A stretch of DNA of 10,297 nucleotides from NCBI GenBank assembly GCA_025936205.1, contig JAICTU010000332.1, positions 1-10,297 of the forward strand, written 5' to 3'. Made by a program: the position numbers and the translations under genes. The stretch comes from Polyangiaceae bacterium. GTDB lineage: Bacteria > Myxococcota > Polyangia > Polyangiales > Polyangiaceae. Below, one piece after another: positions 1 through 6,306 of this stretch (positions are counted from its first letter, which is position 1; each line of letters begins with the position of its first letter). Below the pieces are notes generated by a model. That model had not been told where the DNA came from, ran no database searches, and saw only the letters and a list, made by a program, of their open reading frames with translations.

Positions 1-204
1 CGGCTCGCGGGCGCCGAGCGCGATCAGCAGCCGATGTTCGCTGATCCGCAGTTCGCCGATCCGGAGGGCGGCGATCTGAGCTTGCTGCCCAACTCTCCGG
101 CGATCGACGCCGCGCTGCCCGTGCCCGACGCGAGCGCGACCGATGTGGATGGAGGCGCGCGCAGCCCCTCGGCGCCCGATCTGGGTGCATACGAGCGCCA
201 GTAG
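1..204 (+). CDS. C-terminal end of a parallel beta-helix / choice-of-anchor type secreted protein (5' partial)
   Basis: The frame is open from base 1 and ends at TAG 202-204, leaving 67 visible residues. The tail reads LLPNSPAIDAALPVPD, then a Asp/Gly-rich stretch, and ends APDLGAYERQ. The pair 'SPAIDAG...' followed by 'PDIGAYE' is the usual end of right-handed parallel beta-helix (pectate-lyase-like, choice-of-anchor Q) proteins that are exported and often sit on the cell surface. The fold assignment rests on this tail alone, because all the coils lie outside the window. The substrate or ligand cannot be told. It reads in the same direction as the beta-mannosidase 180 bases downstream, but a small hairpin and the long spacing argue against an operon. 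Confidence 0.7.
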   Translation, partial: RLAGAERDQQPMFADPQFADPEGGDLSLLPNSPAIDAALPVPDASATDVDGGARSPSAPDLGAYERQ

Positions 205-228
205 CGTCAGAGCCGCGCCCCGAGCGCA

Positions 229-242
229 AGGCCGACGGGCCT
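229..242 (+). terminator. Possible weak terminator hairpin after the beta-helix gene
   Basis: AGGCC (229-233) and GGCCT (238-242) form a 5-bp stem around a GACG loop, 25 bases after the TAG at 202-204. No T-run follows, so its role as a terminator is only a guess. The rest of the 205-384 gap shows no convincing promoter element or gene. Confidence 0.25.
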
Positions 243-384
243 GCAGTTCCGTGCCCGTGAGCAAGATTCGCATGACGCAGGTCGGGCCTGTGTAGTGCAG
301 CGCGTAGATGGAAGCGTCGCGCGGGCGTCCAGCGCGGGCTCGCGATTGCAACCACAGATCCGAGGCGCTAGCGTCCGCGCCGTC

Positions 385-2853
385 ATGCGCACCACTTCGT
401 TCAACAGCGGCTGGCAATTTGCAGCTCCCTCCTGGCTCGACGGCAGCGGCAAGGGGGTCAAGCTCGGCTTCTCCAGCCTGGAATGGCTGCCGGCGCAGGT
501 GCCCGGACACGTGCATCTGGACCTGATCCGGCACGGCATCATCGCCGACCCCTTCCAGGGCCGCGCCGAGCTGGGCTGCCAGTGGGTGGATGAAACGCCC
601 TGGTCCTTTCAGAAGAGCTTTCGTTTCACGCGCGATGCGGCGCTACCGCGGCAAGTGCTGCGCTTCGCCGGGCTCGACACGGTGTGCCGCGTGTCGCTGA
701 ACGGCGCGCTCCTGGCCGAGCACGACAACATGTTCCTGCCGCTCGAGCTCGACGTGACGAGCCAGCTGAGGGAGGGGGAGAACGAGCTGCGTATCGACTT
801 CGAGTCGGCCGCGCGCGTGGGCCGCGAGCGGCGCGCGCGCTTCCTGCAGCAGGAAGGCATGCCCGACGACGTCGCACGCTTCGACGAGCGCGCCTTCGTG
901 CGCAAGGCTCAGTACATGTTCGCCTGGGACTGGGGTCCCCGTTTGACCTCGGCGGGCATCTGGCGCGACGTGAGCTTGCTCGAGTACCGGGCGCGCCTGA
1001 CCGATGTGCGCGTGCAACAAAAGCACCTGCCCGGGGGCGAGGTCGAGCTGCGCTTCGAGAGCGAGATCGACGTGAGCGGTCTGGGCGCCGGTGCGCGCTG
1101 CCAGGTGTGGCACCGCGTGGAGGGCGTGGCCGCGCCCGTGCCCGACGGACAGAGCGTGCGGCTGCAGCAGCCCGAGCTGTGGTGGCCCGCGGGGCTCGGA
1201 GCGCAGAAGCTGTATCGGATCGAGAGCTTCCTGCTGCCTGCGGAGGCGCCCGGCAGCGACGCGCATGCGGCGCGCGCGCTCGACACGCGCACGCAGCGCA
1301 TCGGCCTGCGCACGCTGCGCCTGCTGCGCGAGCCTGACGCGCAGGGCGAGTCGTTCGAGTTCCAGATCAACGGCAAGCCGCTCTGGGCGGTGGGCGCCAA
1401 CTGGATCCCCGATCACTCCTTTCCGTCGATCGTCGATCGCGCGCGCCTGCGCGCTCAGCTCGGGCACGCCCTGGACATGAACATGAACCTGCTGCGCATC
1501 TGGGGCGGCGGCGTGTACGAGAGCGACGACTTCTACGAGCTGTGCGACGAGCTCGGCTTGCTGGTCTGGCAAGATTTCCCCTTCGCTTGCAGCTATGTGC
1601 CGGACGGCGAGGCCGAGCAGGCTGTGCTGCGCGTGGAGGGCGAGGCCAACCTGCGCCGCCTGCGCAACCACCCGAGCCTGGCGCTCTGGTGCGGCAACAA
1701 CGAAAACCTCACCATGTGGCACTCCAAGTGGGGACGGCCCGCGCCACAACCGTCCCGCTACTACGGCGAGCGGCTCTACGACGGCACCCTGCCGGCGCTG
1801 GTGCAACGCTTCGACGCCGATCGGCCTTACATCGCGTCGTCCCCGATCGGGGGCGAGAACGCCAACGACGGCGACATCGGCGACCAGCACTACTGGGACG
1901 TGTGGCACGGTCGCGGCGACTGGAAGTACTACAAGGACTCGACGGCGCGCTTCGCCTCCGAGTTCGGCTTCGCCAGCGCGCCGGGGCGAGCTGCCTGGCG
2001 GAAGATCTTCGGCGGCGACGCCGAGGGGCTGCGGCGCGACGTGCGCGACCCGCTCGCGCGCTGGCACGACAAGACCGGCAAGGGCTACGACACCTATGTC
2101 GGCTACGTGGAGCTGCACTACCCCCAGGCGCGCGACCTGGAAGAGTTCAGCTACTACTCCCAGCTCAACCAGCGCGACGCGCTGCGCTTCGGCATCGAGC
2201 ACTACCGGCGCAGCAAGGGCTGCCGCGGCAGCTTGATCTGGCAGCTGAACGACTGCTGGCCCGTGCAGAGCTGGGCCGTGCTCGACTCCGAGGGCACCTA
2301 CAAGGCGGCCGCCTACGAGCTCCGGCGCCTCTATGCTCCGGCGCACATCAGCCTGGAATATGAGCCAGGCCAGGAGCGGCTCCAGCTCTGGGCGATGCTC
2401 GACAACGCGCACGTGGCAGTGCAGGGCGACGTGCGCCTGGAGGTACGCCGCACGAGCGACGGCCAGGTGCTGGAGAGCTCGACCCAGCGCGTGGAGCTAC
2501 AACCGGGCGAACGCCGCGCCTGCCTCGAGCTGAGCGTCGGGGCCTTCGCTGCGGCGGAGACCTTCGTATACGCAACCTTCCTCGGCAGCAGCACCTTCCG
2601 CCTGCTGTGCGAGCCCAAAGACGCTCAGCTCTCGCCGCCGCGCCTGAGCGCCTCGCGCCACGCTGACGGCGTGCTGCTGGAGAGCGATCGCCCGGTGATC
2701 GACCTGTTCCTCTGGGATCCCGAGGACCAGCTCGAGCTCCTCGACAACTTCCTCACGCTGCCGAGCGCCGGTCAGGTCCTGGTGCGCGCTCGCGGTAACC
2801 TGCATCAGCTCGCCGCTCGCAGCCTGGCGGGGCGGCATCCGCTCGAGATCTGA
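385..2853 (+). CDS. Beta-mannosidase, glycoside hydrolase family 2
   Basis: It removes terminal beta-D-mannose from manno-oligosaccharides or glycans by a retaining mechanism. The 822 residues match the usual GH2 mannosidase length. The N-terminal sugar-binding domain (about 5-175) contains the mannosidase-like run VPGHVHLDLIRHGIIADPF and QWVDETPW. An Ig-like GH2 domain follows, then the TIM barrel from about residue 330 (NGKPLWAVGANWIPDHSFPS, R371-IWGGG), and a C-terminal beta-sandwich. The predicted acid/base is E440 in CGNNEN and the nucleophile is E526 in ASEFGFAS; both are intact. ATG 385 is preferred because the family pattern begins right there (MRTTSFNSGWQF). A GTG at 295 is in frame but adds 30 residues without family character, and neither has a clear ribosome site. 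No signal peptide is visible, so it should act in the cytoplasm on imported oligosaccharides. No transporter or other mannan gene is adjacent. Exact substrate is unknown. Confidence 0.93.
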   Translation: MRTTSFNSGWQFAAPSWLDGSGKGVKLGFSSLEWLPAQVPGHVHLDLIRHGIIADPFQGRAELGCQWVDETPWSFQKSFRFTRDAALPRQVLRFAGLDTVCRVSLNGALLAEHDNMFLPLELDVTSQLREGENELRIDFESAARVGRERRARFLQQEGMPDDVARFDERAFVRKAQYMFAWDWGPRLTSAGIWRDVSLLEYRARLTDVRVQQKHLPGGEVELRFESEIDVSGLGAGARCQVWHRVEGVAAPVPDGQSVRLQQPELWWPAGLGAQKLYRIESFLLPAEAPGSDAHAARALDTRTQRIGLRTLRLLREPDAQGESFEFQINGKPLWAVGANWIPDHSFPSIVDRARLRAQLGHALDMNMNLLRIWGGGVYESDDFYELCDELGLLVWQDFPFACSYVPDGEAEQAVLRVEGEANLRRLRNHPSLALWCGNNENLTMWHSKWGRPAPQPSRYYGERLYDGTLPALVQRFDADRPYIASSPIGGENANDGDIGDQHYWDVWHGRGDWKYYKDSTARFASEFGFASAPGRAAWRKIFGGDAEGLRRDVRDPLARWHDKTGKGYDTYVGYVELHYPQARDLEEFSYYSQLNQRDALRFGIEHYRRSKGCRGSLIWQLNDCWPVQSWAVLDSEGTYKAAAYELRRLYAPAHISLEYEPGQERLQLWAMLDNAHVAVQGDVRLEVRRTSDGQVLESSTQRVELQPGERRACLELSVGAFAAAETFVYATFLGSSTFRLLCEPKDAQLSPPRLSASRHADGVLLESDRPVIDLFLWDPEDQLELLDNFLTLPSAGQVLVRARGNLHQLAARSLAGRHPLEI

Positions 2854-2858
2854 GGAAG

Positions 2859-2897
2859 AGCGGGCTTTGCGACGCGCTGTGCGGCACAAAGCCCGCT
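2859..2897. terminator. Hairpin shared by two convergent genes
   Basis: An 11-bp perfect stem, AGCGGGCTTTG (2859-2869) with CAAAGCCCGCT (2887-2897), encloses a 17-base loop. It starts 5 bases after the beta-mannosidase stop, and its right arm overlaps the first two plus-strand bases of the regulator's stop codon (TAG, 2896-2898). Its place between convergent 3' ends fits a bidirectional terminator. Neither side has a T-run, so it may act as an RNA-stabilising 3' hairpin instead of, or as well as, an intrinsic terminator. Confidence 0.7.
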
Positions 2898-3900
2898 AAC
2901 CATCCCCATCCTTTGCTGATACCGGTACAGCATCGGCGGGGTCGTCGAGCGCGAAGAGTTGCATCTGGATCAACGCCACGCGCTCGACCGGGCTCGACTG
3001 CGCGATGACGGTGCGCGCCTGCTGCAGGAACTCGCGGGCGAGCTGCTTGAGTCGCAACAGGTCGCGCTCCGAGACGGCGCACACGTTGTAAGCGAACATG
3101 CCCTTCACGTGCTCGGCGCGCTCGGCGGCGACTCCCACCCAGAACGCGCGCTGGCGCGCGGCGGCTTCCGGATCGACGCGCAGATCCACCGGCGCGGCCT
3201 CGTCCACGCACCAGCGCCCGGCGCGCTGAGTGATCTGCCCACTCAGGGCCAGCGTCTCCAGCGCCTGTCGCTCCAGATCCGGATCGAGCCCGAGCCGAGC
3301 CGCGATCCAGCCGTCCCGATGCGTGGGCAACGCCTGATACTCAGCCAGCTCGAGCGCCCGCGACACCGGCTGTGTCCAGGGCAGCTCGTAGGCTGCGCGG
3401 CGCGCCGCTTGCTGACTCTGCCACAGCCGCGCCAGGCTGGGTAAGCCCGCCGGGTCGGCGAAGGGAGCGATCCAGTCCCCGACCCTCTGTGTTGCTGCGT
3501 GCAACACATGGAGGAAGTCGGGCAGGCGCGGCTCGGCCGTGCCCTTGAACCAGCGCGAGAGCGCGAAGCGACTGATGCCGGTGGCGGCGGCCAGCTCCAC
3601 GATCGGCGTGCGCCCGCGCTGGTCGCGCAGGAAGGAGGCCACCGCCGCCGGCGACGTGACCAGCTTCACGCTGCCCAGCCAGGCCGGCGCGCGCACGTAA
3701 AAGCCGCTCAGCGCGGGCCGCACGGCGACCCGGCAGCTCTCCGCAAAGCGCAGGAATTCCGCCGCCGTCGGGTAGCTGCGCCCCGACTCCCAGGCGTATA
3801 CCACGTTGCTGCGGAACCCGAGGCGGCGGCTCACGGTCTGCTGAGAGCGCCGCCCGCGCACCCCGCGCACCAGCTCCGACGCCAGCTGTGCGTAGTCCAT
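2896..3900 (-). CDS. DUF4423 / TIGR02147-type DNA-binding regulator with two helix-turn-helix segments
   Basis: This is a probable transcription regulator of 334 residues. Residues 1-60 form an XRE-like helix-turn-helix; the run SRRLGFRSNVVYAWESGR (24-41) is highly characteristic. A second HTH-like segment lies at about 99-123 (ELAAATGISRFALSRWFKG). The C-terminal half (about 140-320) matches the DUF4423 pattern, including ERQALETLALSGQI, RWCVDE, the FWVGVAAERAE helix and YNVCAVSERDLLRLKQL. The family is common in myxobacteria and Fibrobacter, and its targets are mostly unknown. ATG 3900 (MDYAQLASELVRGVRG) is chosen because family members start with this segment; an upstream in-frame ATG (3939) would add 13 unrelated residues. 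No good ribosome site is visible. It is divergent from the FG-GAP lipoprotein across 110 bases, so autoregulation and control of that neighbour are possible but inferred only. Confidence 0.88.
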   Translation of the reverse strand: MDYAQLASELVRGVRGRRSQQTVSRRLGFRSNVVYAWESGRSYPTAAEFLRFAESCRVAVRPALSGFYVRAPAWLGSVKLVTSPAAVASFLRDQRGRTPIVELAAATGISRFALSRWFKGTAEPRLPDFLHVLHAATQRVGDWIAPFADPAGLPSLARLWQSQQAARRAAYELPWTQPVSRALELAEYQALPTHRDGWIAARLGLDPDLERQALETLALSGQITQRAGRWCVDEAAPVDLRVDPEAAARQRAFWVGVAAERAEHVKGMFAYNVCAVSERDLLRLKQLAREFLQQARTVIAQSSPVERVALIQMQLFALDDPADAVPVSAKDGDG

Positions 3901-3994
3901 GTTGGTAGATTCGCACATCCACGAGCGATCCGGAGCCAATAAATGTGCTCTGCGGCACTAGCTTGCACGTCGGGAGGGCGGCATATTCAGGGTC

Positions 3995-4000
3995 AGGAGG
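3995..4000 (+). promoter_or_regulatory. Ribosome binding site fixing the FG-GAP lipoprotein start
   Basis: A perfect AGGAGG lies 10 bases before ATG 4011. It selects this start over the upstream in-frame ATG at 3945, and the chosen start also begins with the hydrophobic lipoprotein leader. Confidence 0.8.
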
Positions 4001-4010
4001 AGTCACCGCC

Positions 4011-5474
4011 ATGCGAACTCTCTATCTGCTGCCTTTGTGTTCCGACCCGTTACTGGTCTGTGCCGGCTTGATCGCTGCGGCCGCCCTCGGTTGTGGCAGC
4101 GGCGGGCAGAGCTTCGACGATGGCAGCGGCGATCTCGGCAAGCGCAGCCACAGCGATCCAGCGCCGCAGCGCCCGCTCTCGGAGCAGCCGAACTTGCGCA
4201 TTATCTCGGTGCCGCTCGAAGAGCGTGGCAGCCTTCCGTACCGCAGCGCACTTTCGTACTTTTCGCTCAGCTTCCTGGGCGATCTCGACGCGGACGGCCT
4301 CTCCGACTTTGCCGTGCTGAATGGAGAGAACGCGAACCTGGAGCTGACCGCGTACATCTTTTATGGTCGCACGGCGTTCCCTGACGAGATCGCGCTCGCC
4401 GACGCCGATTTGCAGATCGAACGGGTGGGCGAGCTGGCTCCGCTCGGCGACTTCAACGCGGATGGCATCGACGACGTGGCGTTCTTGGAGCTGAGCGACA
4501 GCGGCCTTCCCGGCAGGGCGAAGCTGTGGCTGGGTTCCAGAGCGCGTGAGGTCGGAGCCATCGCCGCGGCCGATGTACCGGCGCACTTCCTGGCGCTCGG
4601 CGATCCCAGCGCGCCTTCGTTCGGGCTCATGACCCCCGGCGATGTGAATGGTGACGGTCTCAGCGACGTCGTCGTCAACGGGCCGAGACCGGCGCAACTG
4701 GTCTTCGGTACGTCGGACCCCGCAGCGGACGACAGCCCCCGTGTCAACCTCGACCTCTCGTTGCAATCGCAGGGGAGTGACGCCGTCGGCGATCTGGACG
4801 GCGATGGCATCGATGACCTACTGGCGTTCGGCAGCCGGGGCACCGTGCTCTACTATGGCCACGGTGGTGGCTGGGGTACGTCCTCCGACACTCTGGAGCC
4901 CGATGCCGTGTTCAATGGCTGGATGCGTGGCTTCGGCGATTGGGACGGCGACGGTTACAGCGACCTCGCGCAACTCGTGGACATCTACACGTCCGGCGCT
5001 GATGCCGAGCAGCCCCAACAGGTCCGGCACGAAATGGTGTTGTCTTACGGGAGCGCAGAGCGCTTCAGCGGCGTCGTCATTCCCCCGCGCCCCCCGGCAG
5101 ACGCGAAGTATTCTTTCGATGCCAAGTTCACGCGAGGGGACATCAATGGCGATGGACAGCCGGACCTCATCTTGGGCTCACCGGATTCGTCAGCGAGCCC
5201 GGCCGATTCGGATCCCATCTTCTTTGATGGCCCACATTCGGCAGGTGCCGTGTTCTACCAGCGCGCGACCGGTACGCGCAGCGCTGAGCTTAGCTTCGGT
5301 GAGCTCAATACGGCATTCCGCGGGCGTGATGGCTCGGGCGACCGCGTTGGCTTGTCTGTGGCGTCGGGCGGCGACGCCAACGGCGACGGCTTTCAGGACC
5401 TGCTCATCCTGCGCAACCCCACCCCCGACGACCCCGTCGAAGCGACGCTGGTCTTCGGCGGAAGCGGGCTCTAG
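4011..5474 (+). CDS. Secreted FG-GAP repeat lipoprotein (seven-bladed beta-propeller candidate)
   Basis: This is a 487-residue exported protein. The leader MRTLYLLPLCSDPLL... runs into a hydrophobic stretch ending ALGC, with Cys28 the likely lipidated residue; the lipobox is slightly atypical, with Ala at -3 and Leu at -2. A Gly/Ser/Asp-rich linker follows. Seven calcium-loop motifs of the form D-x-[DN]-x-D-G-x-x-D start at residues 91, 147, 211, 261, 310, 377 and 455 (for example DLDADGLSD, DVNGDGLSD, DWDGDGYSD). These are FG-GAP/VCBS blades as in integrin alpha chains, and seven of them would close one propeller. Such proteins usually bind ligands or surfaces outside the cell; the partner here is unknown and no catalytic motif is seen. 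It is divergent from the DUF4423 regulator and convergent, 30 bases apart, with the small acidic protein. Codon use appears somewhat less G/C-biased than in the neighbours (by eye, not counted). Confidence 0.88.
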   Translation: MRTLYLLPLCSDPLLVCAGLIAAAALGCGSGGQSFDDGSGDLGKRSHSDPAPQRPLSEQPNLRIISVPLEERGSLPYRSALSYFSLSFLGDLDADGLSDFAVLNGENANLELTAYIFYGRTAFPDEIALADADLQIERVGELAPLGDFNADGIDDVAFLELSDSGLPGRAKLWLGSRAREVGAIAAADVPAHFLALGDPSAPSFGLMTPGDVNGDGLSDVVVNGPRPAQLVFGTSDPAADDSPRVNLDLSLQSQGSDAVGDLDGDGIDDLLAFGSRGTVLYYGHGGGWGTSSDTLEPDAVFNGWMRGFGDWDGDGYSDLAQLVDIYTSGADAEQPQQVRHEMVLSYGSAERFSGVVIPPRPPADAKYSFDAKFTRGDINGDGQPDLILGSPDSSASPADSDPIFFDGPHSAGAVFYQRATGTRSAELSFGELNTAFRGRDGSGDRVGLSVASGGDANGDGFQDLLILRNPTPDDPVEATLVFGGSGL

Positions 5475-5504
5475 CGCTCCTCGGACCGCGGCGCGGCCCC
5501 GCCC

Positions 5505-5909
5505 TCAAGGCTCTGCGTTGGACGTGCGCGGCAGCGGCTCGCGCGTGGCCTCCGCAATGTTCGACTCGTCCAGGTCGAGCGCGTACTCCTCGCGCCCGCT
5601 GGTGTACACGAAGGGGCCACCGTATTCGTCCTCCGTCACCTGGTCGCGGCGCCCGGCTTCCGACTCTTCGCCGGAGGTGACCGCTTCGACGAAGGCCTCG
5701 CCGAGCTCTTCCGCCAGCGGGTCATCGCTGCGGCTACCGTCGAGCAGGAAGGCACGAGCGGAGTCGGGCCCGTCGTCTTCGTTACGGTTCTCGCGCGCTT
5801 TCGCCAGCAGCTCGCGCGCGTAGGTGGGGTTGATATGGCCGGTCGCATCGCGCCGCTGGAGCGGACTCGTGGTGCGGGGTGTCCCCGCAGGATTGTTGGG
5901 CTTGTGCAT
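5505..5909 (-). CDS. Small acidic conserved hypothetical protein
   Basis: This 134-residue soluble protein has no signal peptide or membrane segment. A basic, Pro/Thr-rich N-terminus (MHKPNNPAGTPRTTSPLQRRD) leads into RDATGHINPTYARELLAKARE. A strongly acidic middle follows (DDPLAEELGEAFVEAVTSGEE), then GGPFVYTSGREEYALDLDESN and the end ATREPLPRT. From memory, the 'RDATGH-NP-YA', 'DPLAEELGE-FVE--TSGE', 'GGPFV-T' and 'ATREP-PRT' blocks recur in uncharacterised myxobacterial proteins; I know no function and assign none. ATG 5909 is chosen because TGAGG lies 6 bases upstream. The in-frame ATG at 5921 would add four residues and has no comparable site. The low-complexity acidic composition suggests a partly disordered protein. 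Confidence 0.8.
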   Translation of the reverse strand: MHKPNNPAGTPRTTSPLQRRDATGHINPTYARELLAKARENRNEDDGPDSARAFLLDGSRSDDPLAEELGEAFVEAVTSGEESEAGRRDQVTEDEYGGPFVYTSGREEYALDLDESNIAEATREPLPRTSNAEP

Positions 5910-5915
5910 GGGGGA

Positions 5916-5920
5916 CCTCA
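5916..5920 (-). promoter_or_regulatory. Ribosome binding site deciding the start of the small acidic protein
   Basis: On the minus strand TGAGG lies 6 bases before ATG 5909. It overlaps the alternative ATG at 5921, which makes the downstream start more likely. Confidence 0.5.
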
Positions 5921-6089
5921 TTCTCGTTTGCCAGAGCGCATAGCCGTCCCTCTTGCCGCTTCCCCAGCGTTGAAGAGCGCCACTGCAGTGACCCGTGTTC
6001 TGCCGAAGGGCGCCGGTCGAATGCCGCGAGATCTCACTCGCTCAGCTCATGGGACCTCACGATCCGCGCGGCTTCGACGATGCAGCAGT

Positions 6090-6117
6090 AAAATAGCGCT
6101 TTTTGAGGCATTAGCAA
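6090..6117 (-). promoter_or_regulatory. Possible sigma-70-like promoter for the small acidic protein
   Basis: On the minus strand TTGCTA (6112-6117), a 16-base spacer and TATTTT (6090-6095) resemble -35 and -10 boxes, each matching consensus at 4 of 6 bases. The patch is clearly AT-richer than its surroundings. If it is used, the transcript would carry a leader of about 170 bases before the ATG at 5909. Confidence 0.3.
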
Positions 6118-6292
6118 ACTGGGTAAGTTTGGACTCTCGACCGCGTTAAGGGCACGGCGCCTGCATGGCGACGCAGATGCCCCTGCGCTGCGCGAGCACG
6201 AGCCCGGATGTTTGCCTGCGGTACCTGGCGATACCGCGGCGATGACGGCGCCGTTTCGCGTTGCTCCGGGCTCAGCCGCTGTGCTGCGGAAG

Positions 6293-6306
6293 GCGCTGCC
6301 GAGCGC
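6293..6306 (-). terminator. Short hairpin abutting the kinase-like stop codon
   Basis: GCGCT (6293-6297) pairs with AGCGC (6302-6306) around a GCCG loop, immediately next to the stop codon at 6307-6309. The 5-bp stem lacks a T-run, so it is a weak terminator candidate. Confidence 0.3.

Larger units (their letters stand above)
5922..6306. other. Intergenic region without a recognisable gene
   Basis: These 385 bases lie upstream of the small acidic protein and downstream of the kinase-like gene. I see no credible coding frame. It holds an AT-richer patch at about 6085-6130 with a possible minus-strand promoter, perfect short palindromes CACTGCAGTG (5981-5990) and GAGATCTC (6028-6035), a 6-bp stem with an 8-base loop (6218-6237), and the hairpin at the kinase-like stop codon. 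Confidence 0.5.

Noticed and set aside
207..542. A 111-codon minus-strand frame spanning the gap before the beta-mannosidase.
   Set aside because: It is Cys/Arg/Pro-rich without a motif, covers the beta-mannosidase start in antisense, and has no ribosome site that I can see.
643..2412. A 589-codon open frame on the minus strand opposite the beta-mannosidase.
   Set aside because: It is antisense to a clear GH2 enzyme with intact motifs. It shows only Ala/Val/Leu/His-rich composition expected from the complement of GC-rich codons, with no recognisable domain.
3960..3990. TTGCAC (3963-3968) and CATATT (3982-3987) as a promoter for the FG-GAP lipoprotein.
   Set aside because: The spacing is only 13 bases and the -35 match is 3 of 6, too poor to claim.
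4648..5823. A 391-codon plus-strand frame overlapping the FG-GAP gene and the small acidic gene.
   Set aside because: It is Ser/Arg/Thr-rich without motifs, overlaps the lipoprotein in another frame and runs antisense across the small acidic protein.
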